Position numbers and translations under genes: made by a program. The notes under the pieces were generated by a model, which was given only the letters and a program-made list of their open reading frames with translations, was not told the origin of the DNA and made no database searches. From Anaerococcus mediterraneensis (GTDB taxonomy: Bacteria > Bacillota > Clostridia > Tissierellales > Peptoniphilaceae): a stretch of DNA of 64,000 nucleotides. The stretch covers positions 310,001 to 374,000 of the forward strand of contig NZ_LT635772.1 in assembly GCF_900128415.1 (NCBI RefSeq). The letters are read 5' to 3'. Below, one piece after another: positions 8,442 to 16,224 of the stretch (position 1 is its first letter; every line of letters starts with the position of its first letter).

Positions 8442-9319
8442 CTCGCAACACCCTGGTTTGTTGTATCTAATATATAGTCTGGCAGGTTTTCTAGGGCATC
8501 TTCTAGGGTTTTTATCATGTGTTTTCTATTTCTCATTCGTCTTGAGACTTTGACTAGATTTACCATGTGGCCTGAGGAGTACAAGACATCATCTGGGACA
8601 TCTAGGTTTTTTAAAAGAATTAGCTGTTCTTCTAGGTTTTCCCTATTTGTTGTCTCGATAAATTCTCCGCTTTCTCTCATGGCAAAAAGTTTTGATCCAT
8701 ATTGGACGTCTGTTGCCATTATAAAGATCCCAAGAGGTGGGTAGGAGTTTAAAAATTTGGCTGTTGCTAGGGCGTTTTCCTCAGACTTGCCAGCTCCCTT
8801 TATACCTTGCATAACAATAGCATAATAGTCAATGTCTGCATTTTTCATTTTTTCTATGCCTTCATAATAATCATCCAAATCTGATCCCTTGTCTAGCCAA
8901 GCCAAAACTTCTGGATCACCTGTTTCCACCCCAAACCAGAGTTGATTGTAGCCAGCTTCTTTTAGCCTAATCATATCCTCTTGGGACTTGTTTTTTAGGT
9001 TATAAAAACTTGCATAGCAGGTGATTGTCTTTACATCTGGTAAATATTTTTTTATAAGATCTGCTATAGCCAGGAGCCTTTCGGTCGATAGGACAAAAGG
9101 ATCTCCATTTAGCAAATATATTCTCTCAATTGGTTTTGGATAAGTTTTTGATATTTCTATTATATCACTTTCTATGTGTTCTAGTGGAGATATACCAAAA
9201 GGTGTTCTATTATACATTGTGCAGAAAGCACAAGAATTGTGTGAACAACCATATGTGACTTCAAGCAGCGGTGTACGAGCCTCTAAAGGCGGCCTATAAA
9301 CTTGTCCTGTATAATGCAT
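8438..9319 (-). CDS. Radical SAM superfamily protein
   Basis: 293 aa. The iron-sulfur motif Cys25-x4-Cys30-x2-Cys33 sits in TYGCSHNSCAFC, and a radical SAM barrel follows (LLNGDPFVLS, ITCYASFYN, QLWFGVETGDPEVLAWLDKG). These are the SAM-binding strands typical of COG1032-type radical SAM proteins that lack a cobalamin domain. The substrate cannot be told from sequence. The gene has its own leader and is not overlapped by neighbours. The C-terminus may be shortened by a frameshift, since coding-like sequence continues in another frame directly after its stop. Confidence 0.8.
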   Translation of the reverse strand: MHYTGQVYRPPLEARTPLLEVTYGCSHNSCAFCTMYNRTPFGISPLEHIESDIIEISKTYPKPIERIYLLNGDPFVLSTERLLAIADLIKKYLPDVKTITCYASFYNLKNKSQEDMIRLKEAGYNQLWFGVETGDPEVLAWLDKGSDLDDYYEGIEKMKNADIDYYAIVMQGIKGAGKSEENALATAKFLNSYPPLGIFIMATDVQYGSKLFAMRESGEFIETTNRENLEEQLILLKNLDVPDDVLYSSGHMVNLVKVSRRMRNRKHMIKTLEDALENLPDYILDTTNQGVAR

Positions 9320-9423
9320 AAAATTTCCTTCCTTTTTCTAAAATTATTATTTCTTGTCTTATAAATCACTTAATATTTTTTCAAATTCTATGATCTTATA
9401 CCCTTTATGTAGAAATTTCCAAC

Positions 9424-9536
9424 AAAAAAAGGACCCCAATCGGTCCTCTTTTCATAGAAAAGAATAAGTTAGTCCTAGTTTTCTATAGGGAAACTACAAG
9501 GAATTAATAATGAAAAACCTAGCTAATTTAATAGCT
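9424..9536 (-). ncRNA. Putative antisense RNA (type I antitoxin candidate)
   Basis: The minus strand carries a strong promoter: TTGCAT (plus 9565-9570), 16-base spacer, extended TGC-TATAAT (plus 9543-9548). About 110 bases downstream lies a textbook terminator, AGGACC / GGTCCT stem (9430-9447) plus seven T. The predicted RNA of about 110 nt is fully antisense to the leader, ribosome site and first nine codons of the small plus-strand ORF at 9510. The terminator may also end the ktrBA transcript. The RNA is predicted from sequence signals only. Confidence 0.55.
9473..9502 (+). promoter_or_regulatory. Stem-loop sequestering the ribosome site of the 29-aa ORF
   Basis: AGTTTTC (9477-9483) pairs with GGAAACT (9489-9495) around a 5-base loop. 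The flanking TCCT (9473-9476) is complementary to AGGA (9499-9502), the core of the ribosome site of the small ORF. Such self-masking leaders are typical of type I toxin mRNAs. Confidence 0.5.
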
Positions 9537-9599
9537 GATATTATTATAGCATATTTTTTGTTTTATGCAAACTATTTCATAGATTTTTTCCCAGGTTAG
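9510..9599 (+). CDS. Small hydrophobic peptide, candidate type I toxin
   Basis: 29 codons, MKNLANLIAD then a membrane-spanning stretch of Ile/Phe/Tyr/Leu ending FFPG. A good ribosome site AAGGA (9498-9502) lies 7 bases before the ATG but can be masked by a stem. The 5' half is covered by a convergent, promoter- and terminator-bounded antisense RNA. Size, hydrophobicity and layout fit type I toxins, although I do not recognise the peptide as a member of a named family. I see no clear plus-strand promoter, which weakens the case. Confidence 0.45.
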   Translation: MKNLANLIADIIIAYFLFYANYFIDFFPG

Positions 9600-9633
9600 T
9601 TCTATAACTTTATAGCTAAAGCTTTTCGTTTTC

Positions 9634-10290
9634 CTATTTTCCCTCTCCTTCTTCTAGTTTTCTCACATCTTCTGCCTCACCTATGACTAATAGAAGATCA
9701 TTTTCTTTTATTTTTTCATCTGGACTTGGATTCATAATTGTATCTCCTGCTCTCTCGAAGGCAAGAACATTTACATTATATTTATTTCTAATATCCAATT
9801 CTTTTAGGCTTTTGCCAACCCAAGATTTTTGGGTCCTGATTTCTGCCAAGGAAAAATTACTAGAAAATTGCACAAATTCCAATAAATTTGATCCAGAAAT
9901 AAACCTAGCAAGTCTCTCACCTGTTTCAAGCTCAGGAAAAATAACCTTGTCAGCTCCAATTTTCTCCAAAATCCTTGCATGGCTTTCTGTTCTTGATTTG
10001 GCTATGACTGTTTTTATGCCTTCGTCTTTGCAGATCAAAGTCGCCTCGATGGATGATTCAAGATTGCCTGCTGTAGCTATTACTGCTATATCAAAATTTG
10101 AAATTCCCAAATTTCTTAGGGCCTTTTCATCTGTTATGTCAGCCTGGACTGCATAGCTAACCTGGTCAGAAATCCTCTGGACAATTGTATAGTCCCTATC
10201 AACCGCCATTACTTCTACATCTTTCTCATAGAGTTTTTTTGCAAGGGCAGTACCAAACCTGCCCAAGCCCAATACTATTACACTTTTCAT
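9634..10290 (-). CDS. ktrA: Ktr/Trk potassium channel regulatory subunit (RCK domain)
   Basis: 218 aa, the usual KtrA length. The RCK-N Rossmann fold begins VIVLGLGRFGTALA (GxGxxG) with the acidic AVDRD end of strand 2 that selects NAD(H)/ATP, and an RCK-C domain ends the protein (EIKENDLLLVIGEAEDV). It gates the membrane subunit KtrB encoded 12 bases upstream in the same operon. Together they form a Na+- or H+-coupled K+ uptake channel important in osmotic adaptation. Confidence 0.92.
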   Translation of the reverse strand: MKSVIVLGLGRFGTALAKKLYEKDVEVMAVDRDYTIVQRISDQVSYAVQADITDEKALRNLGISNFDIAVIATAGNLESSIEATLICKDEGIKTVIAKSRTESHARILEKIGADKVIFPELETGERLARFISGSNLLEFVQFSSNFSLAEIRTQKSWVGKSLKELDIRNKYNVNVLAFERAGDTIMNPSPDEKIKENDLLLVIGEAEDVRKLEEGEGK

Positions 10291-10302
10291 ATTTTTCCTT
10301 CC

Positions 10303-11649
10303 TTATCCTATACTTATAAAACTTTCTGGATACCTAATTAGTACTTTGTTATCTTTGACTCCAAAGGCATAGGCCATTGTCACCGGTCCCAACCTACCCA
10401 TATACATACAAAGTATAATAAGGACCTTGCCGATCATAGATAGGTTTTCCGTTATGCCCTTGCTTGCACCTACTGTAGCTAGGGCTGATACTATTTCGTA
10501 AAGCATGTCTATAAGAGAAAAACCTTCTGTTATTGTCAGTACAAAGGTGACCAAAAATACTATGCTTATTGATACCAAAAATATAGCTAGGGCCTTTCTG
10601 ATTGTCTCGTATCCTATATGTCTTTTAAAAACTATTGGCTCCTCATCACCTCTGATGACTGATATGGCTGATAAGACCAAAACACCAAAGGTAGTTGTCT
10701 TTATACCACCAGCAGTTGATCCAGGAGAGCCTCCTATAAACATAAGACCCATAAGCAACAAGGCTGTTGAGTCATGGATTTTAGATAAGTCTACTGAATA
10801 AAACCCAGCTGTTCTTGCAACTGTAGATTGGAAAAACGACTGCAAAAGTGATGGACCAAATTTTTCTCCTACCAATACACCTCCAGATTTTTCTAGTATA
10901 AAAAATCCTATAGTACCCAAGCTTAAAAGTATAGCTGTTATAATCAATACTAATTTGGAGTGAGTTGATATATACCTAAGCCTCCTCTTCCTAAGAAGTT
11001 CAAAAGTTACTATAAAACCAAGTCCTCCTATAATAACAAGGGCCGATAGGGTGAGGTTGATAACATAGTCACTATTATAAGGCAAAATCGAATCACCCAA
11101 TATATCAAAACCTGCATTACAAAAAGCAGATATGGAGTGAAAAATAGAAACCCATATCCCTTGGCCTAGGCCAAAAATAGGTATAAAACGGGTCGATAAG
11201 ATCGCCGCTCCTATAAATTCTACACCAAAGGTGAAAAACAAGACATATTTAAAAAGAATAATCATCCCATCAAGGCTGTCTACATTTAGCTGTTCTTTTA
11301 GGATAATCCTTGACCTAAGACCGATTTTTTTGCCCAATATAAGTGGAATCATAGAAGTCAAACTCATGACCCCCAGACCGCCAATTTGTATCAAAAAAAG
11401 CAATATAATATGGCCATATGTATTCCAATGTTCCAAGGTATTTACAGTAGTAAGCCCCGTTACACAAGATGCACTTGCTGCTACAAAAAACGCATCTATA
11501 GGCCTAGTAAAGTCACCAGACTTGCTAAAAAATGGCAGGCACAACAAAAGACCACCTATGCTTATCATTATGGCAAAGCCCAAACTTAAAACCAGGGGTG
11601 GATTAGATGAGATTTTTTCTGTTAATTTTTTCTTCAGATTTTTTTCCAT
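10303..11649 (-). CDS. ktrB: Ktr/Trk potassium uptake membrane subunit
   Basis: 448 aa from the chosen start. It has repeated M1-P-M2 units; the last filter region is recognisable (GGSPGSTAGGIKTTTFG), as in KtrB/TrkH, with several hydrophobic helices along the whole length. An ATG at 11667 is possible, but GGAGG followed four bases later by the ATG at 11649 (MEKNLKKKL) marks the true start. It forms the K+-conducting pore with the KtrA gating ring and is first gene of the ktrBA operon. Confidence 0.92.
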   Translation of the reverse strand: MEKNLKKKLTEKISSNPPLVLSLGFAIMISIGGLLLCLPFFSKSGDFTRPIDAFFVAASASCVTGLTTVNTLEHWNTYGHIILLFLIQIGGLGVMSLTSMIPLILGKKIGLRSRIILKEQLNVDSLDGMIILFKYVLFFTFGVEFIGAAILSTRFIPIFGLGQGIWVSIFHSISAFCNAGFDILGDSILPYNSDYVINLTLSALVIIGGLGFIVTFELLRKRRLRYISTHSKLVLIITAILLSLGTIGFFILEKSGGVLVGEKFGPSLLQSFFQSTVARTAGFYSVDLSKIHDSTALLLMGLMFIGGSPGSTAGGIKTTTFGVLVLSAISVIRGDEEPIVFKRHIGYETIRKALAIFLVSISIVFLVTFVLTITEGFSLIDMLYEIVSALATVGASKGITENLSMIGKVLIILCMYMGRLGPVTMAYAFGVKDNKVLIRYPESFISIG

Positions 11650-11792
11650 AAATCCTCCATTCATCATTAAGAAAATAATACATCTAATACTTTTATTGTC
11701 AAAGGATTTTGAAAAATATCTAGCATAATTTTACATATTCAAAATACTATTTCGAGTATAATTATTACAAATAAATATATGAAAGGATCCTT

Positions 11793-13484
11793 ATGAAAAA
11801 ACTAATATTATCCATGATTTTTGCCCTGGCAATGATCTTTTCAAATCCAGCATACGCTGATGAGTTTAAAGACATATCCATAGAGGCAAATATAAATGAA
11901 AACGGTATAGGCCATGTCAATGAAACTTGGCGTATAAAAGAAGATGAGACAGACTACACGGAAAGATACAAATACATAGACAATCTCAGAGGCATAAAAA
12001 TCGAGGATTTTTCTCTGATGGCCTTTGGCAAAGACTTTAAAAAAATAAAACCCTGGGATACAGACCTATCATTTGAGGAAAAATCCTACTCTTTCGGAAC
12101 AATAGAAGATAAAGACCATATTGAACTATGCTGGGGCATATCCAAATATGAGGATAACTCCTACACCTTATCCTATAAAATAAATCCCCTTGCTATAGGT
12201 CTAAATGATGCTGATATGGTGTTTTTCAAATTTGTAGGGGACAATTTTGATCCAAAACCACAAAGAGTGAGGATAAAAATCTCTGCCTACAAGCCCCTCA
12301 CAGATATAAAATTTTGGGGCTTTGGACTTGAAGGAAATATAGAAAATAAGGACGGAGACATAATTTTAGAGTCAACTGGTGATGTCGACTATGCCACTGT
12401 CATGGTCAAATTCCCCAAGGGGACTTTTGCCACATCCTACAGAGAGGATAAAACTTTTGACCAATACGCAGATAAGGCAGCAGTCGGCTCAGATTGGGAA
12501 AAAAGGGAAGGGACAGCCTACCAAGAGCCAATGCCTTTTGTCGTAAAAATCATATTGATGATTGGTGGAGCTCTTGCCTTAATCGGAGGATTTTGGGGCA
12601 TAAGGGCTGCCAAGCTACATTTTGATCCAAAAAAGATTTCAAACTCAAAAGACCTAAAGCCTGTCCACAAAATGAAAAAACACTACTACAAAGACCTAGC
12701 CTATGATGGCTACTTGGAAGATCTAGCCTTTATTTTAGAAAAAATCCTATATGTAAAATCATCTGTCTTTGAGGGCCTAATAAACGCCTATCTTGTAAAA
12801 TGGTCTTTGGATAAAAAAATAGACCACGGCTACGAAACCAAGGGGCTTTTTAATGAAGCTAGAATAAAAATCCTAGATAGACCAGAAAATATGGGACCTA
12901 TAGAAGAAAAAATATTTGATATTTTATACCAGGCCCAAATAAATTCTAAAAAAGAATATCTTACAAGCAAGGCTTTGGAAAAATATTTTAAGAAAAATGA
13001 CGACCTAGAAGAACTCATTGACCAGATAGAAGACTACTCTATAGAAAAACTAAAAAACTTAGGCTACCTAAAAACAGTAGATCTAGAAAAATCATTTTTA
13101 GGGACTTACAAAACTGGCCAGGAGCTAGAGATCACTGATGATGGTATAAATCTTTACGAAAACCTAGTAGGTCTCAAAAATTACCTAGAAAATTATGGAG
13201 ACCTTGGAAGCGATGACCCAGAAGAAAGAGAAAAATGGGATGATTTTTTGATCTACTCAGCCCTTTTGGAGGCTGATGAGAAATTCACTGAAAACCTAAG
13301 CGTCTATCCATATTATACAAACTACCTATTCTACTACGGAGCACTAAGCAACAATTCAAGAAATTTTTCAAAATCTGTTAGTCAGACCTATGGCGATAGC
13401 TTCTCCCAAGCTGGCTTTGGAGGATCTACATCCTTTGGAGGCGGTGGCGGATCCTTCGGAGGCGGAGGTGGCGGTGGTAGATAA
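11793..13484 (+). CDS. DUF2207 membrane-anchored protein with Gly-rich tail
   Basis: 563 aa. A signal peptide (MKKLILSMIFALAMIFS, cleavage near AYA-DE) precedes an extracytoplasmic DUF2207 beta domain (IEANINENGIGHVNETW). One membrane helix lies near 248-270 (FVVKIILMIGGALALIGG). The C-terminal part is mostly cytoplasmic, helical and charged, and ends in FGGGGGSFGGGGGGGR, the low-complexity tail usual for the family. Function is unknown. Single-gene unit: a ribosome site (GAAAGGATCC) precedes it and a strong terminator follows. Confidence 0.8.
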   Translation: MKKLILSMIFALAMIFSNPAYADEFKDISIEANINENGIGHVNETWRIKEDETDYTERYKYIDNLRGIKIEDFSLMAFGKDFKKIKPWDTDLSFEEKSYSFGTIEDKDHIELCWGISKYEDNSYTLSYKINPLAIGLNDADMVFFKFVGDNFDPKPQRVRIKISAYKPLTDIKFWGFGLEGNIENKDGDIILESTGDVDYATVMVKFPKGTFATSYREDKTFDQYADKAAVGSDWEKREGTAYQEPMPFVVKIILMIGGALALIGGFWGIRAAKLHFDPKKISNSKDLKPVHKMKKHYYKDLAYDGYLEDLAFILEKILYVKSSVFEGLINAYLVKWSLDKKIDHGYETKGLFNEARIKILDRPENMGPIEEKIFDILYQAQINSKKEYLTSKALEKYFKKNDDLEELIDQIEDYSIEKLKNLGYLKTVDLEKSFLGTYKTGQELEITDDGINLYENLVGLKNYLENYGDLGSDDPEEREKWDDFLIYSALLEADEKFTENLSVYPYYTNYLFYYGALSNNSRNFSKSVSQTYGDSFSQAGFGGSTSFGGGGGSFGGGGGGGR

Positions 13485-13505
13485 GAACCGCATAAAAACA
13501 GAAAT

Positions 13506-13543
13506 TAAAAATCCTAAGAAGATCACTCTTCCTAGGATTTTTT
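13506..13543. terminator. Bidirectional terminator
   Basis: A 12-base stem with one mismatch (AATCCTAAGAAG / CTTCCTAGGATT, loop 13522-13527) with T-runs on both sides. It separates the convergent DUF2207 and 13542-13997 genes. Confidence 0.85.
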
Positions 13544-13997
13544 AGTTTATCACATTTACTCTTTGTTTTTTTAAGATTTGGATCAATTCTTTTTCATTTC
13601 TTAGCTTAAATCTCATATAATCTTCTACATTTGATGACCTAAAATAAACTATGGCCAAAAGCCTGCCCTTAGCCCTAGATAGGGTTACCGATTTTATTTC
13701 ATCCAAATTTACACTTTTATTTACAAAAGGGTTTAGCTTATTTGAAAAAACCTTATCTTCTGAGAACCCTCTAGCAATAATTGCAGAATAGTTCCAAAAT
13801 AAAATAGAAAGGCTAATAGTCAGAGCCTTGATATAATCAGCCTTGAAAACATATTGGTAAATAAAAAACATGAGGATTATCATTGCAAAAACAAATAAGT
13901 CTACACTGGTAAGGACCACCCTGACTTTGAGTTTTGATGATAAAAATAAATTGTAAAGGCCCAAAAGTGCAAAAATACCCGCTAATATATAAATCAT
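13542..13997 (-). CDS. Small membrane protein of unknown function
   Basis: 151 aa. Three or four hydrophobic segments in the first 95 residues (MIYILAGIFALLGLYNLF; VDLFVFAMIILMFFIYQYVF; ALTISLSILFWNYSAIIA) are followed by a charged, likely cytoplasmic tail containing VNLDEIKSVTLSRAKG, which resembles a PH-like strand pattern. I do not recognise the family. It is monocistronic, divergent from the LURP-one gene, and shares the bidirectional terminator with the DUF2207 gene. Confidence 0.6.
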   Translation of the reverse strand: MIYILAGIFALLGLYNLFLSSKLKVRVVLTSVDLFVFAMIILMFFIYQYVFKADYIKALTISLSILFWNYSAIIARGFSEDKVFSNKLNPFVNKSVNLDEIKSVTLSRAKGRLLAIVYFRSSNVEDYMRFKLRNEKELIQILKKQRVNVIN

Positions 13998-14063
13998 AAA
14001 ATCTCCTTTGTGGTATAATCTTTCTATGTATTATATGATAAGGACATTTTTTATAAAGGATTT

Positions 14064-14579
14064 ATGATGAAAAAATATTATTTCAAAGAAAAATTTTTCA
14101 AACTTACAGACAATTATTGGATCCTAGATGAAAATGGAGATAAATCTTTTTATCTAGACCAGCATCTAAAATTAATAGGCTATAGTGCCGATGTTTACAA
14201 CGCTGACAATAGCCATCTTTTTAGAATAGAAAAGAAAATCATTTCTTTTTTGCCAAAATTTTTCGTAGATTTTGCTGACGGAGTAAAGATGACCATAAGC
14301 AAGGACTTTACCCTACTTAGAAAATCAATAAGGATCGATACAAGTGAGGGTACTATAAGTCTAAAGGGATCTTTTTGGGATTATGATTTTGATATTTTCC
14401 TAGAAAATAATCTCATAGGAGAAGTCCACAAAAAATTCTTCTCATTGACTGATTATTACGAACTTGTTGTACATGATGAAAAATACACACCAATTATGCT
14501 AGCCCTTGTCATATGCCTAAACAAAATAAAAGATGATGAAGATGCCGCAGCAAACTCCAATAACTCAGCCTCATCATAA
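14064..14579 (+). CDS. LURP-one-related (LOR) family protein
   Basis: 171 aa. The pattern YYFKEKFFKLTDNYWILDENGD, a DFTLLRKSIRI turn and a central FWDYDFDIF fits the tubby-like beta-barrel of LURP-one-related (YxjI) proteins, whose bacterial function is unknown; binding of a lipid or membrane phosphate headgroup is a family-level guess. The ribosome site AAAGGA precedes the first ATG. The Ala/Asn/Ser-rich tail is low complexity. It lies 12 bases before the M42 peptidase gene, so the two are probably co-transcribed. Confidence 0.75.
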   Translation: MMKKYYFKEKFFKLTDNYWILDENGDKSFYLDQHLKLIGYSADVYNADNSHLFRIEKKIISFLPKFFVDFADGVKMTISKDFTLLRKSIRIDTSEGTISLKGSFWDYDFDIFLENNLIGEVHKKFFSLTDYYELVVHDEKYTPIMLALVICLNKIKDDEDAAANSNNSASS

Positions 14580-14591
14580 GAAAGGAAAAAA

Positions 14592-15617
14592 ATGCAAATA
14601 GATACTATTACAAAATATATAGAAAACCTTGTAAACACTCCATCACCAACAGGCTATACCAAGCTTTGCGAAAAATATCTGATGGACGAATTTAAAAGCC
14701 TAGGCTACAAGCCTTACCAAAACAAAAAGGGCAATGTCATTGTCCCTATAAATGAAATAGAGGGTGACAACGGACTTTTGTTATCAGCCCATATCGATAC
14801 CTTGGGTCTTATGGTTAGGTCTATAAAGGCAAATGGGGCTTTGAAGGTCACAACCCTAGGTGGTTTTCCCCTAAATTATGCTGAGTTTGAAAATGTGACA
14901 ATCCACACCCGCTCAGGCAAAACCTATACTGGCGTTTTTAGGCTAAACAATCCAGCAGTCCACGGTTCTTCTGACCCAAGAGAGGCAAAAAGAACTGACG
15001 AAACCATGGAGGTCGTCATAGATGCCATTACCCACTCCAAAGAGGAAACAGAAAAACTTGGCATAGGTAACGGAGATTTTATTTCCCTAGATCCTAGGTT
15101 TAGGATAGATAATGGCTTTGTAAAAAGCCGCCACCTAGATGACAAGGCAAGTGCCGGCATACTTTTGGCCTTGGCCAAGGAAATAAAAGAGAAAAATATA
15201 AAAATTGACCGTCCACTTTATCTGATGTTTACAATCTACGAAGAAGTCGGACACGGAGCTGCTAGTGGCCACCCTGAGGGGATTTCTGATATGGTCGCTG
15301 TTGACATGGGAGTTGTCCATGATGACCTAACCTGTGATGAGCTAAAGGTATCAATCTGTGCCAAAGACTCATCAGGTCCTTATAATTATGATTTGACAAA
15401 TGAATTGGTAGACCATGCCAAAAAGATCGGTATAGATTTCGGCCTAGATGTTTATCCATTTTATGGGTCTGATGCCTCAGCAGCTATGGCAAGTGACCAC
15501 GACTACCGCCACGGACTTGTTGGCTGCGGAGTAGCTGCAAGTCACGGCTACGAGAGAACTCACGAAATAGCTATCAAAGCTCTTTTTGATCTATTAGTTT
15601 CTTTTATAAGCGAATAA
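14592..15617 (+). CDS. M42 family aminopeptidase
   Basis: 341 aa, normal for the family. Dinuclear metal site: AHIDT with His67/Asp69, SRHLDDKAS with the bridging Asp, catalytic EE in IYEEVGHG, AVDMG, and the final His in SHGYERTH. M42 enzymes are cytoplasmic, often dodecameric aminopeptidases that trim peptides from protein turnover, which fits an amino-acid-fermenting anaerobe. It sits between the LOR gene and lepB on the same strand with short gaps (12 and 15 bases), a likely operon. Confidence 0.92.
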   Translation: MQIDTITKYIENLVNTPSPTGYTKLCEKYLMDEFKSLGYKPYQNKKGNVIVPINEIEGDNGLLLSAHIDTLGLMVRSIKANGALKVTTLGGFPLNYAEFENVTIHTRSGKTYTGVFRLNNPAVHGSSDPREAKRTDETMEVVIDAITHSKEETEKLGIGNGDFISLDPRFRIDNGFVKSRHLDDKASAGILLALAKEIKEKNIKIDRPLYLMFTIYEEVGHGAASGHPEGISDMVAVDMGVVHDDLTCDELKVSICAKDSSGPYNYDLTNELVDHAKKIGIDFGLDVYPFYGSDASAAMASDHDYRHGLVGCGVAASHGYERTHEIAIKALFDLLVSFISE

Positions 15618-15632
15618 TATCTGGAGCAATAT

Positions 15633-16166
15633 ATGGAAAATGATAAAAAATTATTAAAAAATATCCTTTCTTGGATCAGGGCAATCATCATATGGCTTTT
15701 GATCGGCTTTGCAATCAAATTTTTCCTTGTAGATCTGACCCAGGTAAAAGGCCGTTCTATGGACCATACCCTACATGACGGGGACCTGATGATGGTCAAT
15801 AGGATCGAAAATTGGATGGGCAAAGATTATAAGAGAGGCGATATAGTTATAGTAGAATCTCCAATTGAAAATAAACTTTATATAAAAAGAGTAATCGGTC
15901 TTCCTGGAGAACAAGTGGAGCTAAAAGATGGATATTTTTATATAAATGGAGAAAAACTAGAAGAAGACTACCTAGATCCTGGCATGACAACCCCACAAAC
16001 AGGAGAGTTTTTCGCTTGGTTTTTGGGTGATGATGACTATTTTCTTGTAGGAGATAATAGGACAAACTCAAATGATTCTAGGAAATTTGGACCAATCAAA
16101 AGGAAAAATTTCAAAGGCCAGGCCTTTTTGCGAATCTATCCATTTTCAAAAATGGGTGGGGTCTAG
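15633..16166 (+). CDS. lepB: Signal peptidase I
   Basis: 177 aa, typical Gram-positive length. One N-terminal membrane helix (WIRAIIIWLLIGFAIKFFL) precedes the catalytic Ser42 in GRSMDHTL and Lys85 in YIKRVIGLPGE, and box E is GDNRTNSNDSRKFG. It cleaves secretory signal peptides at the outer face of the membrane. It is last in the apparent LOR-M42-lepB transcript, followed by a strong bidirectional terminator. Confidence 0.95.
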   Translation: MENDKKLLKNILSWIRAIIIWLLIGFAIKFFLVDLTQVKGRSMDHTLHDGDLMMVNRIENWMGKDYKRGDIVIVESPIENKLYIKRVIGLPGEQVELKDGYFYINGEKLEEDYLDPGMTTPQTGEFFAWFLGDDDYFLVGDNRTNSNDSRKFGPIKRKNFKGQAFLRIYPFSKMGGV

Positions 16167-16187
16167 ATTCACTTATTATTTTAAAGA

Positions 16188-16222
16188 AAAACTCCTAAGC
16201 TTTTATAAGCCCAGGAGTTTTT
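16188..16222. terminator. Bidirectional terminator between lepB and pepF
   Basis: Stem AAACTCCT..GCTT / AAGC..AGGAGTTT with T-runs on both strands, between the convergent lepB and pepF genes. Confidence 0.85.
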
Positions 16223-16224
16223 TT

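Noticed and set aside
8259..8477. 72-aa plus-strand ORF
   Set aside because: It is antisense to the radical SAM end and the open -1 frame, has no ribosome site and an implausible Phe/Ile-rich sequence.
11231..11728. 165-aa plus-strand ORF
   Set aside because: Shadow of ktrB on the opposite strand; KtrB motifs on the minus strand are unmistakable.
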